Shown here piece by piece: positions 18,247-27,322 of a stretch of DNA of 64,000 bases (position 1 is the stretch's first letter; each line of letters starts with the position of its first letter). This DNA is from Sulfurimonas sp. UBA2011 (lineage in GTDB: Bacteria > Campylobacterota > Campylobacteria > Campylobacterales > Sulfurimonadaceae). Location of the stretch: the NCBI GenBank assembly GCA_002335055.1, contig DDCH01000008.1, positions 1-64,000 of the forward strand, read 5' to 3'. The position numbers and the translations under genes were made by a program. Under the pieces are notes generated by a model that saw only the letters and a program-made list of their open reading frames with translations, ran no database searches and was not told the origin of the DNA.

Positions 18247-18470
18247 TATCTACCTGAATGGAAACCCTTTGTCATATAATCATTAATCTCTCTCTTAATA
18301 CTCTTCGTTCCTTGTTTCCAACTCTCGGTTAAATTTTAAAAGCATATTTTCCAAAAATATTTATCGCTACGATTGATAAAAAACTTTCTGAATTTTTTAA
18401 TATCTTCTGAGTTATACATCATATTTTTCATCAAATCTAAAAACTCATCAAAATCCTTAAAAAATAAATG
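18243..18470 (-). pseudogene. Frameshifted remnant, family unknown
   Basis: Two coding-like segments in different minus-strand frames lie between the radical SAM gene and the methyltransferase. The 5' one reads DEFLDLMKNMMYNSEDIKKF...YFWKICF and stops. The 3' one reads NLTESWKQGTKSIKREINDY...FHSGRY and ends four bases inside the radical SAM gene. Joining them needs one frameshift. No start codon is evident because the 5' part runs into the end of the next gene. It is probably the 3' part of a deleted gene. Confidence 0.4.
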
Positions 18471-18891
18471 GTACTAATCGCTTAGTGCTTTTCATATATA
18501 TAAGATACTCACTACTTTGGGCCTTCCATAGTGACTCCTCATAAAAAAGTTTCACCAGTAAGGTACAAACTAATAAGGCATAGGAAACAAATACATATGC
18601 CACTGGATAAAGTAATACAATACCAAACATCATTGTTAAAACAGCTGTGTACATAGGGTGTCTGATGTATGCATATACACCAGAAGTAACAAGAGAGGCA
18701 TTCTCTTTGATAGCCGGATGAATGTTAAAAAATCTGTTTGCACGCAGAGCTAAGATACCGACAATAGCACCAAGGATTATTAGAAGAAGTGCTAGAAAAA
18801 AATTACTTGTTGGAGTGCCTAATGGAAGCAATATAATGAGAATAAAAAAAAATTGACTAAAAACTAAACTATACCCTTTGATATTTTTCAC
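18457..18891 (-). CDS. Isoprenylcysteine carboxyl methyltransferase-family membrane protein
   Basis: A 144-residue protein with about four membrane helices and the family's motif GVYAYIRHPMYTAVL (residues ~85-100). It is followed by a helix and the E-E-x-L segment (FYEESLWKAQSSEYLIYMKS) that together bind SAM in ICMT-type and PEMT-type enzymes. Bacterial members methylate unknown lipids or other substrates at the inner membrane. Length is normal for the short bacterial type. It is transcribed in the same direction as the decayed fragment downstream. Confidence 0.75.
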   Translation of the reverse strand: MKNIKGYSLVFSQFFFILIILLPLGTPTSNFFLALLLIILGAIVGILALRANRFFNIHPAIKENASLVTSGVYAYIRHPMYTAVLTMMFGIVLLYPVAYVFVSYALLVCTLLVKLFYEESLWKAQSSEYLIYMKSTKRLVPFIF

Positions 18892-18961
18892 TTAGAACCT
18901 TTATAATATTGTATACAATTATATCATATTGAAATTAAGAAGAATTTGTCTTGAGTCTTAA

Positions 18962-19049
18962 TGGTGGTCCCGGTGAGATTCGAACTCACGGTAGATTACT
19001 CTACACAACCTTTCCAAGGTTGCACCATCGGCCACTCGGACACGGAACC
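18962..19049 (-). tRNA. tRNA-Ser (GGA)
   Basis: A class II tRNA of 88 bases with encoded CCA. Acceptor stem GGTTCCG/CGGGACC, anticodon arm CAACC-TTGGAAA-GGTTG with anticodon GGA (reads UCC/UCU), long variable arm GTAGA-gtaa-TCTAC typical of Ser, and T arm GTGAG-TTCGAAT-CTCAC. The base before CCA reads A, although G is usual for serine tRNAs. Confidence 0.95.
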
Positions 19050-19314
19050 ATGTATGAAGAATGACATTTTAGCTAAGCTTATATTTAACCTCGCTAAAAC
19101 TTACCTCTTTTGTATCCAAGATAAGAAATCTAGAAAGAGAAAGCTTCTTTGATTATCCTATAAAAACTAATGTCCTTATAATTTTTCATTTTGTCGAAGA
19201 TTTAATCATCAAAGAACTTTGTTATAACCAAACATATAGGCTTTTCATTCACAATATATACCAATTCTCATCTAATTTTGCTATGATTAGTTCACAAATT
19301 ATAAAAGGTTAAAT

Positions 19315-21255
19315 ATGTTAAGCATCTCGTCATTTTTGCAACTCTTAAAAGAATCATTTCGTGATCTTTTACCTATTATCCTTGTTATCATGTTTTTTCA
19401 ACTTGCTATCATTCAATCCGTGCCTGACAACTGGTTAAGTACGGCCATCGGGCTCACCATAGTTGGTGTTGGATTAGCTATTTTTCTTCTTGGTCTTGAA
19501 GTGGGAATTTTTCCTGTTGGAGAAGGGCTTGCAAGTGACTTTGCAAAAAAAGGCTCAACAAAGTGGATAGTTATTTTTGCTTTTATGATTGGTTTTGGTA
19601 CAACCGTAGCAGAACCAGCCCTCATAGTTATCGCACAAAAAGCAGCTGATATCAGTGCTGGGCGTATAGATGCTACAACACTTAGAATGGTAGTTGCATT
19701 TAGTGTTGGTTTTGCTATTGTGCTTGGTGTGTGGCGTATTATAAAAGGTTACCCTATCCACTACTACATAATCACGGGTTATGTAATGGTTGTAGCTGCT
19801 ACTATGTTTGCACCTAAGGAGATAGTAGGTTTAGCTTATGACCTCGGTGGAGTAACTACTTCAACTGTAACCGTACCTCTTGTTGCAGCCCTTGGTATCG
19901 GTTTAGCTTCTAGCATCAAGGGACGAAATCCTGTTTTAGATGGTTTTGGTCTTATTGCATTTGCTTCGCTTACACCTATGATATTTGTTCAGTTTTATGG
20001 TATTTTTGTATATGAGTATGTTGATGCTATAGCTGCTGTTCCTCTTAGTGAAATAGTAACTGTCACTCAAAACATAGCTCCAACAGCTGTAGAAGTTGAC
20101 TTTAACATACTAAACTTTTTAAAAGGTTTAGGAAGTGTTATCACAGATGTTGTGCCTATCTTAGCTGTTATACTTTTCTTTCAGTACATTATCCTAAAAA
20201 AACCCATTGACAACCTCAAAAATGTTATCATCGGTTTTGGTCTTGTTATACTTGGTCTTGATGCTTTTATAGTTGGTTTAGAGATGGGTCTTTTTTCAGT
20301 TGGTGAGACTATGGCTTATGAGCTAACTCGTTATGACAACAATTTTATTATCTACTCTTTTGGTTTTCTTATAGGTTTCTCAACTACTATGGCAGAACCT
20401 TCACTAACAGCTATTGCAAGAAAAGCTAAGGAGATAAGTGATGGTAAGATAAATGACTTTATCCTGCGCTTATTCGTTGGTCTTGGTGTTGCCATCGGTA
20501 TCTCGCTTGGTGCTTATCGTATTGTTGTTGGTGGTGAGATAGTTTATTATATTATGGCTGGATACATGTTTGTTATCGCACTTACATTTATCGCACCAAA
20601 GTACATCATCCCTATCGCTTATGATAGTGGTGGAGTAACAACTTCAACTATTACAGTTCCATTAGTAGCCGCTCTTGGACTAGGTCTAGCTACACACATT
20701 CCAGGTCGCGACCCTCTTATAGATGGTTTTGGTCTTATTGCATTTGCTTCACTTTTTCCTATGATAACGGTTATGCTTTACGGTATTATCACAGAAAGAG
20801 TTGGTGTAAAAGGGGAACATGAGAAAGAGTTAATCCATCTTGATGAACTACGTCATGCACTTGAGGATGTACACGATATGGATCTCTCCACTATCAATAT
20901 TCAAGGTACAAATAAACGTCACTCTTATGAGATGCCTTTTTCAGCTATTTACATTATCGTACCGATAGAAAAAGAAGAACAAGCACTCATTGCTGCTCGT
21001 AATGCTGGAGCTCGTGGAGTAACAATAACAAAAGCAAGAGGGATGGGTATTGAAAAAATGGAAAACTTTTTTAATCGTTTGCATGAAGGAGAATCAGACT
21101 CGACACTTATGATGATTACACAGAGTAAAAAAGTTGATGCTATAATCAAAGCTGTTGTAGATGACCTTGACTTAACTGGTATAGGACATGGATTAGTATA
21201 TTCTCATCCTGTCTCACACTTAAAAGGGCTTACTCTTAAACTAGATGATTTATAA
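19315..21255 (+). CDS. Duplicated DUF1538 membrane protein with C-terminal PII-like domain
   Basis: A 646-residue inner-membrane protein. Two homologous halves (about residues 10-240 and 255-490) each contain a LGLEVGIFPVGE/VGLEMGLFSVGE block, a GFGTTVAEPAL/GFSTTMAEPSL block and a GGVTTSTVTVPLVAALG block, the DUF1538 signature. The tail from about residue 540 (SAIYIIVPIEKEEQAL, AARNAGARGVTITKARG, GIGHGLVYSHPV) has a PII-like ferredoxin-fold pattern. It is presumably a transporter gated by its cytosolic sensor, but no substrate is known. It has a promoter-like GCTATGATTAG upstream and stands alone. Confidence 0.85.
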   Translation: MLSISSFLQLLKESFRDLLPIILVIMFFQLAIIQSVPDNWLSTAIGLTIVGVGLAIFLLGLEVGIFPVGEGLASDFAKKGSTKWIVIFAFMIGFGTTVAEPALIVIAQKAADISAGRIDATTLRMVVAFSVGFAIVLGVWRIIKGYPIHYYIITGYVMVVAATMFAPKEIVGLAYDLGGVTTSTVTVPLVAALGIGLASSIKGRNPVLDGFGLIAFASLTPMIFVQFYGIFVYEYVDAIAAVPLSEIVTVTQNIAPTAVEVDFNILNFLKGLGSVITDVVPILAVILFFQYIILKKPIDNLKNVIIGFGLVILGLDAFIVGLEMGLFSVGETMAYELTRYDNNFIIYSFGFLIGFSTTMAEPSLTAIARKAKEISDGKINDFILRLFVGLGVAIGISLGAYRIVVGGEIVYYIMAGYMFVIALTFIAPKYIIPIAYDSGGVTTSTITVPLVAALGLGLATHIPGRDPLIDGFGLIAFASLFPMITVMLYGIITERVGVKGEHEKELIHLDELRHALEDVHDMDLSTINIQGTNKRHSYEMPFSAIYIIVPIEKEEQALIAARNAGARGVTITKARGMGIEKMENFFNRLHEGESDSTLMMITQSKKVDAIIKAVVDDLDLTGIGHGLVYSHPVSHLKGLTLKLDDL

Positions 21256-21278
21256 GGAGGTCAAAACCTACTTATATT

Positions 21279-21926
21279 TTAGAGTAAATCTAAATAATCA
21301 TGTTTGGTAAAATCAAGATAGATTTTACCATTTATTTCCGTAATTCTTTTATCTTTTTTTACTCGTTTAGAAAAAGCTTTTTTTATTCGTTTTAATTTTT
21401 TCTCAGAATAATTTTGTGATTTTAAGTATTTTTTTAAAGATATTATAGACTCTTTTTTAGGACTACTTAACTCTTGTATTTCTACTTCAAGAGTTTCACT
21501 CACATCGATTATCCCCGAAGGTTTTTCTTGAAGTAACATGAACTGTGAAGAGAGAGTAGAGAGAATGTTTTTAAGTTGTTCATCTTTTTCTCTATAAATC
21601 GCCTCTATCTTTTTTCGTTCATTTATCAGCATAAGCTCTTTTTGGTCTCGAAGAGTTCTTGTTTCACCTTCGAGTTTTTCAATTTTCCATTGAAGTTTTT
21701 CATTTTGTTCTTGTATAAGTTTATAGTAGCGTTCATCATTTTGAACGGCTGCTGTAACCTGAGTAGGTTTTCTCGTTAGTTTGACTACTTTATCTGGGTT
21801 AAGAAGTACCATTTTGATACCATTGTCAACCACAACTTCTAAAGAACCACGACGAATACGATTATGTATAGCCTCTTTTGAAACTCCAAAATACTCAGCA
21901 GCCTCTGCAACAGTTACTTTTTTCAT
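21279..21926 (-). CDS. Helix-turn-helix protein with coiled coil (DUF3972-like)
   Basis: 215 residues. The N-terminus is a small DNA-binding-like HTH (TVAEAAEYFGVSKEAIHNRI, then RRGSLEVVVDNGIKMVLLNP), followed by a long charged coiled coil (EQNEKLQWKIEKLEGETRTL). The C-terminal domain is basic (KYLKSQNYSEKKLKRIKKAF). This layout matches a conserved Campylobacterales family of unknown function that I believe is DUF3972. It lies 14 bases after yajQ on the same transcript. It is probably a DNA-binding or nucleoid-associated factor; that is inference from the HTH only. Confidence 0.7.
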   Translation of the reverse strand: MKKVTVAEAAEYFGVSKEAIHNRIRRGSLEVVVDNGIKMVLLNPDKVVKLTRKPTQVTAAVQNDERYYKLIQEQNEKLQWKIEKLEGETRTLRDQKELMLINERKKIEAIYREKDEQLKNILSTLSSQFMLLQEKPSGIIDVSETLEVEIQELSSPKKESIISLKKYLKSQNYSEKKLKRIKKAFSKRVKKDKRITEINGKIYLDFTKHDYLDLL

Positions 21927-21940
21927 TCATTCTCCCTTTT

Positions 21941-22438
21941 TTATCTCATGTTTTCAAAAACTAAAGGTGCTTCCCACTCGCCCTCTTTAACCATTGCTAT
22001 AACCTTTTGTAACTCATCAAGTTTAGCACCTTTAATACGAATGGAATCACCCTCTATATTAGCAGTAACTTTTAATTTCAACTTTTTGATGTCAGCACAG
22101 ATTTTTTTAGCCTCTTTTGACTCTATGTAGTCAACAACTTTAAAAGTCATTTTTCTATTACCACCACTTGAGTCTTCAACTTTTAACTCATCTAAAACTT
22201 TTGAAGAGAGGTTCTGTTTTAAAAACTTTGCTATCACTATATCTTTGAGTGCATCAACTTTATTATCTGATGAAGCAATTAAAACTAAAGTTTTTGCTTT
22301 TTCATTAAAAGTTACTTCATAAGTTGTACCCTTGAAGTCATAACGGTTTGAGACTTCTCTATCTACTAAATTTATCGCATTTTTAAAGTTTTGCATATCT
22401 ATCTTTGCAGTGATATCAAACGAGTGCTCTTTGGCCAT
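21941..22438 (-). CDS. yajQ: YajQ-family nucleotide-binding protein
   Basis: 165 residues covering the whole UPF0234 family fold: HSFDITAKIDMQNFKNAINL at the start, then EVSNRYDFKGTTYEV, and a second ferredoxin-like half ending VIAMVKEGEWEAPLVFENMR, the invariant C-terminus. Homologues bind nucleotides, including cyclic di-GMP in some species. The gene is 62 bases downstream of the fumarate reductase B subunit and 14 bases upstream of the HTH gene. Confidence 0.93.
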   Translation of the reverse strand: MAKEHSFDITAKIDMQNFKNAINLVDREVSNRYDFKGTTYEVTFNEKAKTLVLIASSDNKVDALKDIVIAKFLKQNLSSKVLDELKVEDSSGGNRKMTFKVVDYIESKEAKKICADIKKLKLKVTANIEGDSIRIKGAKLDELQKVIAMVKEGEWEAPLVFENMR

Positions 22439-22500
22439 TTTTTATTTCCTATTAATTTTTTTTAAATATTATAACATATCTTGTTAGTTTGGTGTTCGTT

Positions 22501-23205
22501 TTAAAAACTAGGACTTCCATCAAATCCAAATCCACCATCAAATGAGCCAAAACTTGGGTCCATTAAACCATACTGTGCTGACTTCATTCTTAGCATTTCT
22601 ATATCTGCCTTACTTGAGATATTTTGAGGGCAAACTACAGTACAGTTTCCACACAGAGTACAATCCCAGATTCCGTTAGTCTGTACATCTGTCAGTTTTT
22701 GTTCCTCATTATTTTCGCGTTTATCACTCACATATTTCCAAACACGAGTGAGAGAAAATGGTCCTATAAACTCCTCATTTACAGCATAAACAGGACAGGC
22801 ACTATAACATGAGCCACAAAGTATGCAGTCGCTTTGTACTGCGTTTGTTTTACTATCTTCACCATCAAGACTAATGCCCGAAGAAATTTGTGACAACCAA
22901 GCTTTTGCTTTTATGTTAAAACTATATGCCTTATCCATATCTACAACTAAATCACGAATCACTTCAACATTTTTAAGTGGCTCTATCTTGTCACCATCTT
23001 GCACCTTGTATGCACAAGCTAAAACTTCTACCTCATTGACTCTCATAGAACAAGAGCCGCAAACGCTACTACGACAACCGCTACTAAAGCACAAGCTATT
23101 ATCACTATTGTGTTTGATATCACTTAAAACTTCTAGCAGTGTTGCATCTTCTAAAGTAGTCTCGTACTCTATAAGTCCCTCGTCTTTTTGTATACTTATC
23201 TTCAT
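22501..23205 (-). CDS. Fumarate reductase/succinate dehydrogenase iron-sulfur subunit
   Basis: 234 residues with the three-cluster pattern of the SdhB/FrdB family. There is an N-terminal 2Fe-2S ferredoxin domain (CFSSGCRSSVCGSCSMRV) and a C-terminal bacterial ferredoxin domain with CILCGSCYSACPVY and CTLCGNCTVVCPQN. It passes electrons between the flavin subunit and quinone. A C-terminal Gly/Phe-rich tail (FGSFDGGFGFDGSPSF) is unusual. No membrane-anchor or CCG-domain third subunit follows: the next gene is yajQ. It is cotranscribed with the flavoprotein gene at a gap of five bases. Confidence 0.9.
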   Translation of the reverse strand: MKISIQKDEGLIEYETTLEDATLLEVLSDIKHNSDNSLCFSSGCRSSVCGSCSMRVNEVEVLACAYKVQDGDKIEPLKNVEVIRDLVVDMDKAYSFNIKAKAWLSQISSGISLDGEDSKTNAVQSDCILCGSCYSACPVYAVNEEFIGPFSLTRVWKYVSDKRENNEEQKLTDVQTNGIWDCTLCGNCTVVCPQNISSKADIEMLRMKSAQYGLMDPSFGSFDGGFGFDGSPSF

Positions 23206-23210
23206 CTTAT

Positions 23211-24731
23211 TTACTCCGCTATGTAGTGAGCACCACAGCTCACTTCACGTTTTATTGCACTCTCTACAACTGCTTCACATATATCCAAAGAGTTTTTAAA
23301 CTCTATAAACTCTACTAGGTTAGTATTGTACTTTTTAGAAGTGTCACTCACCCCTAACTTAGAGATGTTAGCTTTGATAGCTAAGACTTCATCTAGTGCC
23401 TCTTTGAGTTCTTCTTTTGTTCTGACTATGCCGACATTTTTATAAAATAGATCACCGAGATGTTCGCGTTTAGCATAAAAATCAAGTACATTTTCATACT
23501 CTTTTATCTCATCTATAACCGATGAAGTGTCTGCATTTATAGCTGTTTCTCTTACATTTTCTTTTGCATAAAGAGCTGTGTTTAAACCTGCCTCTTTTCC
23601 AAAAACAACTATCTCTAAGAGTGAGTTTCCACCTAAACGGTTAGCACCGTGTACTCTATGGTTAGCACACTCGCCACAAGCAAAAAGCCCCTTTAGTGAA
23701 GTTTCAGACTGTCGGTTTACTTTTATACCACCCATAGTATAGTGTGCTACTGGTCGGATGGGCATAAGCTCATGAACTGGGTCTACATTTTCATACAGTT
23801 TGGCTAACTTTCTCTCTTGAGGCAGACCCTCATTTATAAGTTTCTCGCCTAAGTGTCTTATGTCTAAAAAGACACTCTCCCCTCTTTTTATCTCAGCATC
23901 TATGGCACGGCTTAAAACATCACGTGGTGCTAACTCTTTTGTAAAACGCTCACCCTTAGAGTTAATGATATATCCACCCTCTCCACGCGCTGATTCACTT
24001 ATGAGTATGCTAGAGTTTTTAAGTCCCGTTGGGTGAAACTGAACAAATTCCATGTCTATAAGCTCTGCCCCAGCTCTTAGAGCTGTAGCTATTCCATCAC
24101 CAGTTGAAGCACTTGAGTTTGTAGAGTTTTTATCGTAAATTCTACTATAACCACCACTCGCGAGTATGACTGCGTTTGCCTCATATATCTCAACTTGACC
24201 ACTACGAATATCTAAGACTTTTGCACCACAAACAGTATCTTTGTCATCTTTTAAAATCTCTAATAAATATTTCTCGTTTTGTATCTCTATATCAGCTTCA
24301 AGGCATCTATCATAAATAGTATGTAAAATTTTGAGACCTGTATAATCCTGTGCATAACAAGCACGAGGGGCACTTGCTCCACCTAAGGCACGTTGTGCGA
24401 TTGTAGCCTGCTCGGTGCGTGAGAAACAAACACCAATGCTGTCTAACCACTCTATGGCTTTTGGTGCTTGCTCGCACATAAACTTTATAGCTTCTTCGTC
24501 TGCTTGACCATGTGCTGATTTTAGAGTGTTAGCGATGTGATCTTCTACACTATCTTCTCCTGCATTACCAAGGGCTGCGTTTATTCCACCCTGAGCCATA
24601 CAAGTCTGGCTTCGTGTTGGGTACTCTTTTGTAAGCACTATTACATTTGCACCACTTTGTTTGGCATTAAGAGCAGCTGTTAGTCCTGCTCCCCCCGCTC
24701 CTATTATTAAAACATCACATTTTTTATTCAT
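23211..24731 (-). CDS. Fumarate reductase/succinate dehydrogenase flavoprotein subunit
   Basis: 506 residues. The FAD-binding Rossmann fold is DVLIIGAGGAGLTAALNAKQ; the flavin-linkage and substrate regions follow, including TRSQTCMAQGGINAALGN, FVQFHPTGL, ARGEGGYI and APRDVLSRAI with the catalytic Arg. HYTMGGIKVN and HGANRLGGNSLLEIVVFG complete the family. There is no Tat signal, so the active site faces the cytoplasm, unlike the periplasmic methylmenaquinol:fumarate reductase of Campylobacter. It catalyses succinate/fumarate interconversion; direction cannot be told. The organisation is A then B, with no anchor subunit in the operon. Confidence 0.92.
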   Translation of the reverse strand: MNKKCDVLIIGAGGAGLTAALNAKQSGANVIVLTKEYPTRSQTCMAQGGINAALGNAGEDSVEDHIANTLKSAHGQADEEAIKFMCEQAPKAIEWLDSIGVCFSRTEQATIAQRALGGASAPRACYAQDYTGLKILHTIYDRCLEADIEIQNEKYLLEILKDDKDTVCGAKVLDIRSGQVEIYEANAVILASGGYSRIYDKNSTNSSASTGDGIATALRAGAELIDMEFVQFHPTGLKNSSILISESARGEGGYIINSKGERFTKELAPRDVLSRAIDAEIKRGESVFLDIRHLGEKLINEGLPQERKLAKLYENVDPVHELMPIRPVAHYTMGGIKVNRQSETSLKGLFACGECANHRVHGANRLGGNSLLEIVVFGKEAGLNTALYAKENVRETAINADTSSVIDEIKEYENVLDFYAKREHLGDLFYKNVGIVRTKEELKEALDEVLAIKANISKLGVSDTSKKYNTNLVEFIEFKNSLDICEAVVESAIKREVSCGAHYIAE

Positions 24732-24758
24732 ATTTTTTCCATTTTTATATTAAGTAAA

Positions 24759-25166
24759 TTATATCATAAGAGTTAGTATATAGTATCGTAGTATTCTAAG
24801 TGAACCAGCGATAAGAACAAACCAAACAAACTTCAAACGCACCAGACCTGCAACAAGTGTTAGTGCGTCACCGATAAGAGGTAACCATGAGAGAAGTAAT
24901 ACCCAGTAACCATATTTATGCCCTAGAAGAAATGACTTTTTCCCAAGTTGAGAAGTGAAGAGTTTTGTTTTTGTTTTCTCATAAAGAAAATAACCAAGAT
25001 AGTAGTTTAATATGATAGCTAGAATATTTCCAGATGAGGCAGATAACATGGCATTTAGAATTGGCATCTCATTTGTTATGGCAAGATAAAACGCAGCTTC
25101 TGAAGAGAAGGGGAGAATAGTCGCTGCGAGAAATGCAGAAATAAAAAGTGCTATTTCTGCCATCAT
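24759..25166 (-). CDS. YqaA-like (VTT/SNARE-associated) membrane protein
   Basis: A 135-residue inner-membrane protein with four hydrophobic segments and the VTT-type layout of YqaA/DedA relatives: an N-terminal re-entrant region (ATILPFSSEAAFYLAI), NYYLGYFLYEKTKTK, and GYWVLLLSWLPLIGDALTLVAG near the end. Family members move or flip lipids or act in membrane homeostasis; the exact role here is unknown. The gene sits between a 2-hydroxyacid dehydrogenase and the fumarate reductase genes with short gaps, so it is probably in their transcript. Confidence 0.8.
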   Translation of the reverse strand: MMAEIALFISAFLAATILPFSSEAAFYLAITNEMPILNAMLSASSGNILAIILNYYLGYFLYEKTKTKLFTSQLGKKSFLLGHKYGYWVLLLSWLPLIGDALTLVAGLVRLKFVWFVLIAGSLRILRYYILTLMI

Positions 25167-25171
25167 ATTTT

Positions 25172-26095
25172 CTAGAATGTATCTTTTATATTTTGAACTA
25201 CACCCGCTATTAGTTTATCTCTCGCTTCTATAGAAGTCCAAGCGATATGTGGCGTGATGTAGAGTCTTTCTTTGTTTTTTACACTCAAAAGAGCATGATT
25301 TTCTCTCGTAGGTTCGTTGACTAAAACATCTAAACCAAAAGAAATATCTTTCTCATCAATAATCTTAGCAACTGCATCTTCGTTGATGATACCACCGCGT
25401 CCTAGGTTAAGGATAGTAGTTCCCTCTTTACAAGTTAACAACTGTTCATAGTCTAAAAGATTATTTGTTTTGTCGTTTAGCGGTGCATGAATGGTGATAA
25501 TATCGCAAGTTTTTAACATATCTTCTAAACTTGTTCTTTGAAAGTCTTCAGTACGGTTTACACCACTTGTTGAGTAGTAAAATACTTCTGCACCAAAAGC
25601 TTTGGAAATATTTGCTACACCACGACCTATACTACCAAGACCAATGATACCCCACTTTTTCCCTTTTATCTCAGAAAAAGGACGACTTACATCTGTAAAA
25701 ATCGGGCTTCGTGAGTAAGAACCATCCTTGACACTCTCATCATAATAACGAGAACTTCCAAGAAGATAAAAAAGCATAGAAAAAGTGTGTTGTATCACTG
25801 AGTCAGTTGAGTAACCCGCAACATTTTTCACTTCTATGTTTAAGTCTTTTGCTGCATCAAGGTCTACATTATTCATACCAGTTGCGGCTATACAGATAAG
25901 TTTAAGATTTTTAGAACCTTGCATAAACTCTTTAGAAATAACAACCTTGTTAGTAACTATCACCTCTGCGTTTGTTATTCTCTGAGCTATCTGTTGGGGC
26001 GATGTTGTAGCAAATACTTCTACATCACCTAAAGCATCAAACGCCGAGAGGTCTGTACCCTCAAATGTCAGGGCATCGAGTAAAACTATTTTCAT
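25172..26095 (-). CDS. D-2-hydroxyacid dehydrogenase
   Basis: 307 residues of the D-isomer-specific 2-hydroxyacid dehydrogenase family. The NAD-binding GIIGLGSIGRGVAN lies near residue 155. The catalytic residues are visible: Arg in NLGRGGIINEDA, Glu in DVLVNEPTRE and His in ITPHIAWTS. The substrate may be glycerate, hydroxypyruvate or another 2-keto acid; family members of this length are often annotated hydroxypyruvate reductase, but the sequence does not decide it. The start codon is one base after the end of purT, so they are cotranscribed. Confidence 0.88.
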   Translation of the reverse strand: MKIVLLDALTFEGTDLSAFDALGDVEVFATTSPQQIAQRITNAEVIVTNKVVISKEFMQGSKNLKLICIAATGMNNVDLDAAKDLNIEVKNVAGYSTDSVIQHTFSMLFYLLGSSRYYDESVKDGSYSRSPIFTDVSRPFSEIKGKKWGIIGLGSIGRGVANISKAFGAEVFYYSTSGVNRTEDFQRTSLEDMLKTCDIITIHAPLNDKTNNLLDYEQLLTCKEGTTILNLGRGGIINEDAVAKIIDEKDISFGLDVLVNEPTRENHALLSVKNKERLYITPHIAWTSIEARDKLIAGVVQNIKDTF

Positions 26096-26096
26096 C

Positions 26097-27263
26097 TTAG
26101 TTGTCCTTGATTTTTAGGATTAATTCTCTCGCTTGTTCTAATGCAGAGTCAACTTCATCGTAAACAAGAGCAACTGCCAAACGACGACCTTTATGCGCTT
26201 CTGGTTTAGAAAATACTCTTACAAAAGAGTTATCTGAGAAAAGTGACTCATCTACTTTTATAACAGGAGCATTTGAGTGGGCTATCTCTGTTTTATAAGC
26301 AGCTGATGCACCAGCACCATAAAAAGTAAATCCAAGAGGGAGACCAAGAACAGCACGAAGGTGAAGAGCAAACTCACTCTGAGACTGAGTGATAAGTGTA
26401 ACCATACCAGTATCGTGTGGACGTGGACTTACTTCACTAAAATAAACTTCATCGCCTTTGATAAAAAGCTCAACTCCAAAAAGACCACGACCGCCTAAAC
26501 CATCCGTGATTTTTTTAGCCATATCTTCTGACTTTTGTTTTGCAATCTCACTCATCTGCATTGGTTGCCATGAGAACACATAGTCACCATCTTTTTGCTC
26601 ATGTCCTATAGGCTCACAAAATACAGTCTCTTTACCATTACGAGCCGTAAGCATAGTAATCTCATAATCAAAATCGATAAAAGCTTCAACGATTAACTCA
26701 CTCGCATCACCCCTAGCTTCTTTTGCTATTTCCCATGAAGCAGGAACATCTTCTTCGCTTTTACAGATACTCTGACCATGACCAGAAGAGCTCATAACAG
26801 GTTTTATAACACAAGGGTAACCCATGCGTTTACTTGCTTCTAACAAACCTTCTGCAGTTGTAACAAACTCATAAGGACCAGTTTTAAGGTCTAAAACTTC
26901 TGCAGCAAATGTACGAATATTTTTTCTATTCATAGTCTTGCTTACTGCATTTGCATTAGGAATAACATTGTACCCCTTATCTTCAGCTGCAAAAAGAGCA
27001 TCAATGCTTATAGCCTCAATCTCAGGTAAAATATAGTCAGGTTTTTCACGGTAGATGATTTCAAGAAGTGCATCTTTATCTTGCATATCTACAACATAAG
27101 AGCGGTGTGCTACATGATGTGCAGGAGCATTTTGATATCTATCAACTGCAATCACTTCAAGTCCTAAACACTGCGCTTCAATAGCTACTTCTTTTCCAAG
27201 TTCACCTGAACCGAGTAACATTACTTTTTTTGAGTTTGATTTGAGGGGTGCAGAGAATTGCAT
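26097..27263 (-). CDS. purT: Formate-dependent phosphoribosylglycinamide formyltransferase 2
   Basis: PurT formylates GAR using formate and ATP, the third step of purine synthesis, instead of the folate-dependent PurN. The 388 residues are an ATP-grasp protein. The biotin-carboxylase-like N-terminal fold begins KVMLLGSGELGKEVAIEA; the ATP-grasp part has PCVIKPVMSSSGHGQSIC and VEAFIDFDYEITMLTARN. The C-terminal FFSEVSPRPHDTGMVT-like loop (YFSEVSPRPHDTGMVTL here) is conserved. It heads a long minus-strand gene run through to the HTH gene. Confidence 0.95.
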   Translation of the reverse strand: MQFSAPLKSNSKKVMLLGSGELGKEVAIEAQCLGLEVIAVDRYQNAPAHHVAHRSYVVDMQDKDALLEIIYREKPDYILPEIEAISIDALFAAEDKGYNVIPNANAVSKTMNRKNIRTFAAEVLDLKTGPYEFVTTAEGLLEASKRMGYPCVIKPVMSSSGHGQSICKSEEDVPASWEIAKEARGDASELIVEAFIDFDYEITMLTARNGKETVFCEPIGHEQKDGDYVFSWQPMQMSEIAKQKSEDMAKKITDGLGGRGLFGVELFIKGDEVYFSEVSPRPHDTGMVTLITQSQSEFALHLRAVLGLPLGFTFYGAGASAAYKTEIAHSNAPVIKVDESLFSDNSFVRVFSKPEAHKGRRLAVALVYDEVDSALEQARELILKIKDN

Positions 27264-27322
27264 ATAAATTCCTAATGTAAAATATTAGGATAATTATATC
27301 AAAAAGAAATTAAAGGAAAAAA

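Noticed and set aside
18961..19152. Protein frame across the tRNA-Ser gene
   Set aside because: It is the complement of a complete tRNA with all arms.
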